A DNA stretch of 64,000 bases from Hyphomicrobiales bacterium (GTDB taxonomy: Bacteria; Pseudomonadota; Alphaproteobacteria; Rhizobiales; Rhizobiaceae): positions 1 through 64,000 of the forward strand of contig UCJD01000041.1 in the NCBI GenBank assembly GCA_900472605.1, written 5' to 3'. The notes beneath the pieces were generated by a model. That model did no database searches, was not told where the DNA came from, and saw only the letters and a list, made by a program, of their open reading frames with translations. Each line of letters starts with the position of its first letter. The stretch's first letter is position 1. Made by a program: the position numbers and the translations under genes. This document shows positions 8,539 to 15,886 of the stretch, piece by piece.

Positions 8539-9711
8539 ATGACCGACTTCACGCTGTCGCGCCGCGGCTTTCTTGCTTCCGCCTGCTGTCTTGCGGCGGC
8601 GCCGATCCTCACTCCCGTCACCTTCGCGTCGATGCCCGGAGACAAGCGCTTCGTCACCATCGTGCTGCGCGGGGCGATGGACGGGCTGGCGCTGGTCCAG
8701 CCCTATGGCGATGCCGGTTTTGCGGCGTTCCGCCCGACGCTGGCGCTGACGCCCGAGGCCGGGCTGATCGATCTCGACGGGCATTTCGGCCTGCACCCCT
8801 CGGCCGCCGATCTGATGCCCCTGTGGCGAAGTCGCGAACTCGCCTTCGTGCACGCGGTGTCGACGCCCTATCGCGACCAGCGCAGCCATTTCGACGGCCA
8901 GGACATGCTGGAATCGGGCGGCGAGCATGTATCGGAGGAAAAGACCGGGTGGCTGAACAGGGCGCTTGCCGTCATTCCGCGATCGGATGCGCGCAAGGCG
9001 ATCGACGTCAACACCTCGACGGAGCTTATCCTGACCGGGCCCAACAATGTCGACGTATGGGCGTCGGATTCCAATCTCGGGCCGGCCCGCGACGAGATGC
9101 AGTTCCTCAAGCGGCTCTACGCCGGCGACCCTGCGTTTGCGAAGGCGATGGAGGAGGCGACGCGCGCCAACAGCGCATCGATGGTGGTCGAGCCCGGCGG
9201 GCCGCGCGGACAGAAGGTGGCGGATGTGGCGGCACTTGCCGGCAACATGCTGAAGGGCGATTACCGGATCGCCAGCTTCTCCATCACCGGCTGGGATACG
9301 CATGTCGGCCAAATCGGTCAGTTCAAGCGTCCGGTGCAGGATCTGACGGAGGCGATCAATACGCTGAAATCGACGCTGGGGCCGGATATCTGGTCGAAGA
9401 CCGTGGTGCTTGCCATGACCGAGTTCGGCCGGACGGTGCGGGAGAATGGATCCGGAGGGACCGACCATGGCACGGGCGGCTGCGCTGTTCTGGCGGGTGG
9501 CGCGATCGATGGCGGTCGCATCCTCGGCCGCTGGCCGGGCCTTGGCGATCAGCAGCTTCTGGATGAACGCGATCTGGCGCCGACATCGGACGTGCGGGAG
9601 CTCGCCGCCGCCATGCTCTACCGGCAGTTCGACGTGACGGTGGATGACCTGACGGCGAAGATATTTCCCGGCGTCACCTTCGATAAGGGATCGCAGTTCC
9701 TGCGGGCGTAA
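8539..9711 (+). CDS. DUF1501 family protein, Tat-exported
   Basis: 390-residue DUF1501 protein (a family with an alkaline-phosphatase/sulfatase-like fold). The N-terminus has a twin-arginine signal, LSRRGFLASACCLAAAP, predicting folded export to the periplasm. Motifs seen include VLRGAMDGLALVQPYGD, RSHFDGQDMLESG, SITGWDTHVGQ, TEFGRTVREN and GTDHGTGG, all typical of the family and containing conserved Asp/His residues that could bind metal. The start at 8539 follows TAGGAGC. It is co-transcribed with the DUF1800 gene just upstream. Possible roles suggested by the fold are hydrolysis of a phospho- or sulfo-ester, but this is inference. Confidence 0.9.
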   Translation: MTDFTLSRRGFLASACCLAAAPILTPVTFASMPGDKRFVTIVLRGAMDGLALVQPYGDAGFAAFRPTLALTPEAGLIDLDGHFGLHPSAADLMPLWRSRELAFVHAVSTPYRDQRSHFDGQDMLESGGEHVSEEKTGWLNRALAVIPRSDARKAIDVNTSTELILTGPNNVDVWASDSNLGPARDEMQFLKRLYAGDPAFAKAMEEATRANSASMVVEPGGPRGQKVADVAALAGNMLKGDYRIASFSITGWDTHVGQIGQFKRPVQDLTEAINTLKSTLGPDIWSKTVVLAMTEFGRTVRENGSGGTDHGTGGCAVLAGGAIDGGRILGRWPGLGDQQLLDERDLAPTSDVRELAAAMLYRQFDVTVDDLTAKIFPGVTFDKGSQFLRA

Positions 9712-9739
9712 GCCGGCGAGCCCGCGTGGTTCGGGGCGG

Positions 9740-10078
9740 TCAGCGCTCGACGAAGGCGCGCAGGCGCTCCAGCGCGTCGTCCCACTGCCGGGAGACGCCA
9801 TCGAGATAGGCGCGCATGATATCGATGCGGTCACGGCGGAAACTGTAATGGCTTTCGCGCCCAACCTTGATGCTTTCGACGAGTCCCGCTTTTTCCAGGA
9901 CGGTCAGATGCTTGGTGACCGCCTGGCGTGTCAGCTCGGTGCCGCCGGAGAGACCTGAAATCGAGGACGGGCGGCCGTCGCTCAGCGCCGTCAGCAAGGA
10001 CAGGCGGGTGGGGTCGCCGAGGGCCGCGAACAGGGCGGCGGCGTCTCGGCCGGCCACCGTGGTGTCAACGTTCGACAT
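9740..10078 (-). CDS. ArsR-family transcriptional regulator
   Basis: 112-residue winged-helix regulator. The DNA-binding region includes ALFAALGDPTRLSLLTAL and, as recognition helix, LTRQAVTKHLTVLEKAGLV. No metal-binding CxC motif occurs in the alpha-3 position, so it is probably not a metal sensor but the common subtype paired with SRPBCC proteins. Its ATG lies inside the 3' end of the upstream SRPBCC gene (14-base overlap), implying translational coupling. The order is SRPBCC first and regulator second. It likely controls its own operon through the inverted repeats at 10515-10581. Confidence 0.92.
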   Translation of the reverse strand: MSNVDTTVAGRDAAALFAALGDPTRLSLLTALSDGRPSSISGLSGGTELTRQAVTKHLTVLEKAGLVESIKVGRESHYSFRRDRIDIMRAYLDGVSRQWDDALERLRAFVER

Positions 10079-10511
10079 GAGCCTTGATGTTCCTGATCTG
10101 CTCGGCCCATCCGCCGTCGTTCATGCGGAACGCTTCGGCCCGGCGATATGCGGGGACCTTGTCGAAGCCGGATTCGGTGATCGTCAGGCGCGTGCCCATC
10201 GCTGTCGGCTCGAGGCGGAATTCGACCAGCGTCGGCGTCTCGGCGGAATAGTCGGTATCCGGATCGACCGCGTAGGGGATCCAGGTGAAGGAAAACAGGC
10301 TTGGTTCCTCGACGCGCGTGACGGTGACCGTCCAGGGGATATGCTCGTAGCCGGGATAGAGAATCTTCCCCCGGGCCTCCTCTCCAGCGACGAAGGGCGC
10401 GTCGATCTTGACGCGGAACCATTCGCCGAATTGGCGATGATCGCTGATGGCCTGCCAGACCCTGGTAAGGGGGGCATTGAGTTCAATGGTCTTTTCGATG
10501 CGATCGGACAT
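10065..10511 (-). CDS. SRPBCC (AHSA1-like) domain protein
   Basis: 148 residues of the START/Bet v1-like (AHSA1) fold, a hydrophobic-cavity domain that binds small ligands or acts on them. Typical features are KTIELNAPLTRVWQAISD at the N-terminus, FSFTWIPYAVD in the middle and TRLTITESGFDKVP near the end. It is the first gene of a two-gene operon with an ArsR regulator, a pairing seen very often, in which the ligand-binding protein is thought to relate to the signal or stress the regulator senses. The start codon is nine bases after AGGAGG, which itself sits in an inverted repeat. Confidence 0.9.
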   Translation of the reverse strand: MSDRIEKTIELNAPLTRVWQAISDHRQFGEWFRVKIDAPFVAGEEARGKILYPGYEHIPWTVTVTRVEEPSLFSFTWIPYAVDPDTDYSAETPTLVEFRLEPTAMGTRLTITESGFDKVPAYRRAEAFRMNDGGWAEQIRNIKAHVER

Positions 10512-10514
10512 ATT

Positions 10515-10581
10515 GGCAACCTCCTGGTTGCCTTTTTATCGCTCGGCTTGCTTGGAAAGGCAACCAAAAAGTTGCCTTTCC
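10515..10581 (-). promoter_or_regulatory. Promoter and twin-palindrome operator of SRPBCC-arsR
   Basis: Two inverted repeats share the core GGCAAC...GTTGCC. The distal one (10554-10581) has perfect 11-base arms around CAAAAA; the proximal one (10515-10532) has perfect 7-base arms around TCCT and overlaps the ribosome site. Read on the minus strand, a plausible sigma-70 promoter lies between them: -35 TTGCCT (10558-10563, inside the distal repeat), a 17-base spacer, and -10 GATAAA (10535-10540). This arrangement fits autorepression by the ArsR protein. The distal repeat could double as a terminator for the thioesterase gene ending at 10593. Confidence 0.6.
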
Positions 10582-10592
10582 CGTATTCTGGT

Positions 10593-10979
10593 CTATTCAG
10601 CGGGGACGGGCTTTGGCTGGCCGTTTTCATCGAGCGCCACCATAATGAAGGTGCCGGCGGTGACCCTTTCCATTTTGTTGTAACGGGCCCGGGTCGCCCA
10701 GGCCTCGATACAGAGCGTGATCGAGGTGCGGCCGACGCGTTCGATCTCGGTATAGATGGACAGCGTATCGCCGATCTTGACGGGCAGGGCGAAGGCCATC
10801 TCCTTGACGGCGGCGGTGACGACGCGGCCCTTGGCGCGCTCGGCGGCCGAGATTCCGGATGCAAGGTCCATCTGCGCCATGACCCAGCCGCCGAAGATGT
10901 CACCGGCCGGGTTGGCATCGGCGGGCATCGCCATCGTCCTCAGGGTCAGCGTGCCCTTGGGCTTGGGGTCTTCGGTCAT
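10593..10979 (-). CDS. Acyl-CoA thioesterase, hotdog fold (YciA-like)
   Basis: 128-residue hotdog-fold thioesterase that would hydrolyse acyl-CoA to free acid and CoA. The N-terminal MAMPADANPAGDIFGGWVMAQMD is the conserved substrate-loop and catalytic-Asp region of the YciA/BACH group; YTEIERVGRTSITL follows. The start at 10979 has AAGGAG seven bases upstream; an upstream in-frame extension is Arg-rich and has no support. Hotdog enzymes of this size assemble as hexamers. Chain-length preference cannot be told. It is probably monocistronic. Confidence 0.9.
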   Translation of the reverse strand: MTEDPKPKGTLTLRTMAMPADANPAGDIFGGWVMAQMDLASGISAAERAKGRVVTAAVKEMAFALPVKIGDTLSIYTEIERVGRTSITLCIEAWATRARYNKMERVTAGTFIMVALDENGQPKPVPAE

Positions 10980-11213
10980 TGGCGCTCCTTTTGAAGGCGG
11001 GTTTTCTGGTCGATTCCTGCGGACCCTAGCGTATCGGCCGAAAAACCGAAATCGGCGCATGCCGACAAAAGTACCGTGCCGTTGCGGCACCGGGGCTTCG
11101 CGGTTCAGCGATCGTCATTCGATCGCCGCCAGCGAGCAATCCTGCTGATCTCGCTTGAGTTTTCGCTCTCCGGTAGTAAGGTCTCGGCGTGACATTGAAA
11201 ACGGGGGCTTTCG

Positions 11214-12038
11214 ATGCGGCTTTTGGCGATGGGTGTGGCGACCGTGGGCCTTGCGCTGTTTTCCGCTCTCTCATTCATGTACGGGCGGGCAGTCGCCGCC
11301 GATTTCGACAATGGCCGGATCGCGCCGGAGCGAGAATGGGCCGTCATCGTCAGCCCCTATGTCTGGGCCGCATCGCTGAATGGCAGCGGATCGCTGGCCG
11401 GTTTCGATACGGATGTCGATGTTCCCTTCTCCGATATCTTCGACCATCTCGATTTTGCCGCCATGGGCAATATCGAGATCACCCACGGCCAGTGGGGCGT
11501 CTATTTCGACGGCCAGCACGTGAAGACCAGCCAGGACGAGCAGGTGTTCGCGCACACGATCGGTCTCGACATCACCACGACCACCTTGTCGGCCGGGGCG
11601 TTCTTCAAGGCCTATGAAGCGGTTCTCGGCGGCGACACGGTGTTCGGCAAGCCGCGAACGCTGTCGATCGAGCCGACCGCCGGCGTGCGCTGGACGAAGC
11701 TCAAAGCCGATGTCGAGGCTTTCGGTCTTCACACGTCGAAGAGTGCGGATTGGACCGACCCCTTCGTCGGTCTGCGGCTGAATGCCGATCTGACTGAACG
11801 CTGGAACCTGTTTGCCGAGGCCGATGTCGGCGGCTTCGATGTGGGGTCGAAGGTGAGCGTCAATGCGCAGGCCTATCTCGGCTATCGCACCATGATGCTC
11901 GGTCATCCGACCGTGCTCAGGGCAGGGTACAGGCTTCTCTACCAGGACTACGAAAACGACGACTTCACCGGCGCGAACAAGTTCAAATGGGACGTCAGCC
12001 AGCACGGCCCTGCGATCGGGTTTTCCATGCGCTTCTAG
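11214..12038 (+). CDS. Outer-membrane beta-barrel protein
   Basis: 274 residues with a signal peptide (about residues 1-29, ending GRAVAA) and an alternating hydrophobic/polar pattern throughout. It ends GFSMRF, the terminal-Phe signature recognised by the BAM machinery. Stretches such as WAVIVSPYVWAASLNGSG and GLRLNADLTERWNLFAEADVGGF resemble the strand-turn-strand pattern of small barrels annotated as outer-membrane or porin-like proteins in rhizobia. No enzymatic motif was seen. The hydrolase gene 30 bases downstream is likely co-transcribed, which hints at a shared envelope role. Confidence 0.75.
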   Translation: MRLLAMGVATVGLALFSALSFMYGRAVAADFDNGRIAPEREWAVIVSPYVWAASLNGSGSLAGFDTDVDVPFSDIFDHLDFAAMGNIEITHGQWGVYFDGQHVKTSQDEQVFAHTIGLDITTTTLSAGAFFKAYEAVLGGDTVFGKPRTLSIEPTAGVRWTKLKADVEAFGLHTSKSADWTDPFVGLRLNADLTERWNLFAEADVGGFDVGSKVSVNAQAYLGYRTMMLGHPTVLRAGYRLLYQDYENDDFTGANKFKWDVSQHGPAIGFSMRF

Positions 12039-12068
12039 CTTCCGCGATAACCGATATTGGAGAAGCCC

Positions 12069-13160
12069 GTGTCTTCGAACCGTCACCTGTCCAAGGGAAA
12101 TTCACACGGCCGCACGATCGCGACCGCCGCGATTGCGTCCGCGCTGCTTTTCGCAGACGTCGCCGATGCGTGCACTCGCCTGGTCTATCTCGGTCCCGAT
12201 GCCGATATCATCACCGCGCGCTCGATGGACTGGAAGAGCGATATCACCACCAACCTGTACATCCTTCCGCGCGGCGCCGAGCGCAGCGGCAAGGCGGGGC
12301 CGAACTCCATCCATTGGACCTCGAAATATGGAAGCGTCGTCGCGACCGGCTATGATGTGTCGACGACCGATGGGGTGAACGAGGCGGGGCTGAACGCGAA
12401 CCTCTTGTGGCTGGTCGAATCCGAGTACCCGCCCTTCGACAAGTCGAGCAAGCCCGGCCTCACCATCGCGGCCTGGGCACAATACGTGCTCGACAATTTC
12501 GCCACGGTCGATGAGGCCGTGGACGCGCTCCGCCAGGAGCCTTTCACCGTTGTCACCGACAATGTGCCCGGCGAGAACCGGCTGACGACGCTGCATCTGT
12601 CGATGTCGGATGCGACCGGAGACAGCGCGATCGTCGAATATATCGGCGGCAAGCAGGTTATCCACCACGATCGCAAGTATCAGGTGATGACCAATTCGCC
12701 GATCTTCGATGAGCAGCTCGCCATGAACGCCTATTGGAAGCAGATCGGTGGTACCGTCATGCTGCCCGGCACCAATCGGGCCGCCGACCGCTTCGCGCGC
12801 GCCTCCTTCTATGTCAACGCGATCCCCAAGGACGAGAATCCCAACCGGGCGCTGGCAAGCGTCTTCAGTGTCATCCGCAATGTCTCTGTGCCCTACGGTC
12901 TCAACACGCCGGAGGAGCCGAACATCTCGTCGACGCGTTGGCGCACCGTGTTCGATCACAAGCGCAAACTCTACTTCTTCGAGTCGGCGCTCACGCCCAA
13001 CACCTTCTGGGTCGACCTGAACGCCATCGACTTTTCCAAGGAGAGCGGCAAGGTGAAACGCCTCGACCTCGGCGAGAGCCAGGACCATACCTATTCCGGC
13101 AACGCGACATCAGAATTCAAGGATGCCAAGCCCTTCGTCTTTCTTGGCTTGGGCGAGTAG
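12069..13160 (+). CDS. Linear amide C-N hydrolase (penicillin V acylase/choloylglycine hydrolase family)
   Basis: 363-residue N-terminal-nucleophile hydrolase. A signal peptide ends ADVADA, leaving Cys35 as residue 1 of the mature enzyme, which is the catalytic nucleophile. In mature numbering Arg17 and Asp20 follow in TARSMDW, as in the Ntn penicillin V acylases and bile-salt hydrolases. STRWRTVFDHKRKLYFF holds the later conserved Arg. The GTG start at 12069 is chosen because GGAG lies just before it and upstream codons add nothing. Export to the periplasm fits the Gram-negative penicillin V acylases, some of which (from Agrobacterium and Pectobacterium) also cleave long-chain acyl-homoserine lactones. 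The substrate here is unproven. Confidence 0.88.
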   Translation: MSSNRHLSKGNSHGRTIATAAIASALLFADVADACTRLVYLGPDADIITARSMDWKSDITTNLYILPRGAERSGKAGPNSIHWTSKYGSVVATGYDVSTTDGVNEAGLNANLLWLVESEYPPFDKSSKPGLTIAAWAQYVLDNFATVDEAVDALRQEPFTVVTDNVPGENRLTTLHLSMSDATGDSAIVEYIGGKQVIHHDRKYQVMTNSPIFDEQLAMNAYWKQIGGTVMLPGTNRAADRFARASFYVNAIPKDENPNRALASVFSVIRNVSVPYGLNTPEEPNISSTRWRTVFDHKRKLYFFESALTPNTFWVDLNAIDFSKESGKVKRLDLGESQDHTYSGNATSEFKDAKPFVFLGLGE

Positions 13161-13233
13161 AAGGCACGGCTCGCAGGACTTATCTTCGTGTGAGATCGCC
13201 GTCAGGGAATGCGGCTAGAGGTTGGGGAGTTGC

Positions 13234-14892
13234 ATGAGGCGTCTGCTCGGTGGTCTTTTTCGCTCGCTGTCCGTGATCGGGCTGGCGCTCGCCTTCGCCT
13301 TCTTCGCCGCGTCGCTGACGCCGACGCTGATGCCGCGATCCTATATCGTGCAAGGGGTGCTTTCGGGCGTGTGCGCGGCCGTCGGCTATCTCATGGGTGT
13401 CGGGGCCGTCAGTCTGTGGAAATATCTGGAGCTGCCGTATCGCGGGCCGCTGCTGTCGCAGCGGATGGCGGTGCTGATCTGCGGGCTGATCGCGGCTGTC
13501 GTCTTTCTCTGGCAGGCGGCGGGATGGCAGAATTCTACCCGGGAGCTCTGGCATATGGAGCCTCTCGAGAGTGCCGAGCCGTTCAAGCTTGGGGCGCTTG
13601 CCCTGGTGGTCTTTCTCGTGGCGGTGCTGCTGGGCCGCTTGTTCCTGATAACTTTCAGGTGGACATCGCGGCGGCTCGATCGCTTCGTGCCACGGCGGGT
13701 CTCCAATGTCATCGGCTTTGCGATCGCCGTGGCGCTGTTCTGGTCGGTGGCGGAGGGAGTGCTGCTGCGCGGGGCGCTGCATGCGATCGATTCCTCGATG
13801 CAGCGGCTGGACGCCCTGATCGAGGATGACGTGCCGATGCCTGCGGATCCGAGCAAGACGGGTAGCAAGGCCTCGTTGGTCGCTTGGGACGGTCTTGGGC
13901 GGCAGGGGCGCCATTTTGTGGCGTCGGGTCCGAGTGCGTCCGATATCGGCGGCTTCTGGAAGGGCGAGGCACGCGAGCCGATACGCGTCTATGTCGGGCT
14001 CAACAATGCCGATACGATCGAGGCGCGTGCCAAGCTCGCACTTGAGGAGTTGAAGCGGGACGGGGCTTTCGAACGATCGATGCTCGTGATCATCGCGCCG
14101 ACAGGCACCGGCTGGGTCGATCCGGCGGCGATGGATACGCTTGAATACCTGAAGCAGGGCGATGTCGCGAGCGTGGCGCTGCAATATTCCTACCTCTCGA
14201 GCTGGCTGTCGCTGCTGGTTGAATCGGAATATGGGGCGCAGTCGGCCAAGGCGTTGTTTCGCGAAGTCTACGGCTACTGGACGACATTGCCGCACGACAA
14301 GCGGCCGAAACTCTACCTGCACGGATTGAGCCTCGGCGCGCTGAACTCGCAGCTTTCTGCCGATATCTTCGATGTGATCGCCGATCCGTTCCAGGGCGCG
14401 CTCTGGAGCGGCCCGCCTTTCGAGAGCCGGATGTGGAATGCGGTGACGGCGGGACGCAATCCGCAATCGCCGGCCTGGCTGCCGACCTTCCGCGACGGCT
14501 CGATGATCCGCTTCACCAACCAGGAGAACCATCTGGACGTTCCGGGGAGTGCGGAATGGGGGCCGATGCGGATCGTCTATCTGCAATATGCAAGCGACGC
14601 GGTGACGTTCTTCGATCCGCATTCCTTCTATCGTGAGCCGGCATGGATGCAGGCGCCGCGCGGGCCGGATGTTTCGCCAAGCCTTCGATGGTTTCCCGTG
14701 CTGACGATGTTCCAGCTGCTGTTCGACCTGATGATCGCGACGACGTCGCCGATGGGTTATGGCCACGTCTATGCGCCTGAGCATTACATCGACGCCTGGA
14801 TCGCCGTTGCCGCCTTGACCGTTGATCCCAGTGAGGTGGCGGCGCTCAAGATGCGTTTTGCGCAAGCGGCTGAGCAAGGCGGCAACGACTGA
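13234..14892 (+). CDS. Membrane-anchored alpha/beta hydrolase (Abhydrolase_9 type)
   Basis: 552 residues. The N-terminal ~190 residues contain four to five membrane helices, beginning with FAFFAASLTPTLMPRSYIVQGVL, and match the N-terminal domain of this two-part family. The C-terminal half is an alpha/beta-hydrolase domain whose nucleophile elbow is HGLSLGAL, Ser near residue 366. IAPTGTGWVDPAAMDTLEY and the SYLSSWLSLLVESEYG segment are family hallmarks. The start at 13234 follows TTGGGGAG. The substrate is unknown; a lipid or ester at the inner membrane is plausible. It lies 73 bases after the amide hydrolase and may belong to the same transcript. Confidence 0.85.
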   Translation: MRRLLGGLFRSLSVIGLALAFAFFAASLTPTLMPRSYIVQGVLSGVCAAVGYLMGVGAVSLWKYLELPYRGPLLSQRMAVLICGLIAAVVFLWQAAGWQNSTRELWHMEPLESAEPFKLGALALVVFLVAVLLGRLFLITFRWTSRRLDRFVPRRVSNVIGFAIAVALFWSVAEGVLLRGALHAIDSSMQRLDALIEDDVPMPADPSKTGSKASLVAWDGLGRQGRHFVASGPSASDIGGFWKGEAREPIRVYVGLNNADTIEARAKLALEELKRDGAFERSMLVIIAPTGTGWVDPAAMDTLEYLKQGDVASVALQYSYLSSWLSLLVESEYGAQSAKALFREVYGYWTTLPHDKRPKLYLHGLSLGALNSQLSADIFDVIADPFQGALWSGPPFESRMWNAVTAGRNPQSPAWLPTFRDGSMIRFTNQENHLDVPGSAEWGPMRIVYLQYASDAVTFFDPHSFYREPAWMQAPRGPDVSPSLRWFPVLTMFQLLFDLMIATTSPMGYGHVYAPEHYIDAWIAVAALTVDPSEVAALKMRFAQAAEQGGND

Positions 14893-15046
14893 TAGTGCGC
14901 TCTCGCGATGATGGGCCGTCCGGTGCCAAGCTGTTCATAAGCGGGAATATCATCGTGATTAACCACGTTTCTTATGGGTTCGTTTAGGCTCCCGTAGCAG
15001 TTTGCCCGGGAGTGGCTGGGAAACCACATCTTTGAGGTTCAAACTG

Positions 15047-15205
15047 ATGACCTATAGCGGGTTGCTTCTTTCCGCCGTCGTTGCCGGCCTGATCACGATC
15101 CTTGCCATCGGCAGCCGTCCTGCATCCGAGACAGCGTCCAACTGGCCGCAAATGGATCTGACGAAGACCGATCGCATCGTTACCGGAAGCGTGCCGGCGC
15201 GGTAA
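15047..15205 (+). CDS. Small single-helix membrane protein
   Basis: 52-residue protein with one hydrophobic segment (about residues 4-22) followed by a short polar tail. The ATG at 15047 has GAGG nine bases upstream and a stable hairpin follows the stop, both of which argue for a real gene. No family is recognised. The one-helix topology suggests an inner-membrane small protein with its C-terminus facing the periplasm. Confidence 0.55.
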   Translation: MTYSGLLLSAVVAGLITILAIGSRPASETASNWPQMDLTKTDRIVTGSVPAR

Positions 15206-15222
15206 TTCTTGACCATCAGGCG

Positions 15223-15243
15223 AAGCCGCTTCGGGCGGCTTTG
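15223..15243 (+). terminator. Hairpin terminator after small membrane protein
   Basis: AAGCCGC (15223-15229) pairs with GCGGCTT (15235-15241) around a five-base loop, followed by a short, imperfect T-rich stretch. It starts 18 bases after the stop at 15205. Confidence 0.5.
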
Positions 15244-15375
15244 TCGATTCATCACGGCTTACTTTGTCGGATATGGCTCCAGTACAATAAATCACTCATT
15301 TGTTTTCATGGGTGGCGCAAGTAAACGATTAATTTACGGCAACCTAAGAGAGTGGGGTATTGAAGGCGTGACCCG

Positions 15376-15612
15376 ATGAATAGCTCCAGACCCCGTTACG
15401 ACGTAATTTGCGATCCGCTCGACATGTGGATGGTCTGGGACCATCAGGCAGAGGAGCCCGCATGCTTTGGCGGTCAGATCCTCAACGGACTGACCGAAGG
15501 CCACGCCGTCGAGGTCGCCAAGATCATGAACGAGATATATGGAACCGGCCGACCGGTTCATCGGGCAACGAGCATTTTGGCCGACGACACGGAACTGCGT
15601 TACGTCAGCTGA
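15376..15612 (+). CDS. Conserved-looking small hypothetical protein
   Basis: 78 residues, soluble, acidic, containing CDPLDMWMVWDHQAEEPACF and a helical middle segment GHAVEVAKIMNEIYG. The coding pattern (G/C-rich third positions and a balanced amino-acid composition) looks genuine. A weak AAGG lies ahead of the ATG. No domain or function is recognised. It is isolated, with intergenic DNA of 170 and 274 bases on each side. Confidence 0.6.
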   Translation: MNSSRPRYDVICDPLDMWMVWDHQAEEPACFGGQILNGLTEGHAVEVAKIMNEIYGTGRPVHRATSILADDTELRYVS

Positions 15613-15886
15613 TACTTAGGCCAGCCGCTTTGCGTTTGCCGCCGCACTGTTCGCAGCATCTCTTCCAGTCAAATCGAAGCAGCCTCCACGGATGTCACCG
15701 ATCGGTGGCTGTCGCGAAGCGGTTCCCGATTTTCCGCCGAATTAGGGCTTTTGTTTCAAACGTTTCCGCAATCGTGATCGGTCGGGTCGGGGTTGTCCGG
15801 GCCGGGGTAAGGTTTCGTTCACCGCTTTTTATTAAATTTGGACCGAAGTTTTTTGGTCACTGCCGATCTTCGGAAGCGATGAGAGT

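Noticed and set aside
6939..8660. 573-residue frame antisense to DUF1800
   Set aside because: Shadow of a well-supported gene; composition is Arg/His-rich.
13180..14877. 565-residue frame opposite the alpha/beta hydrolase
   Set aside because: Mirror of GC3-biased codons; no motif or start signal.
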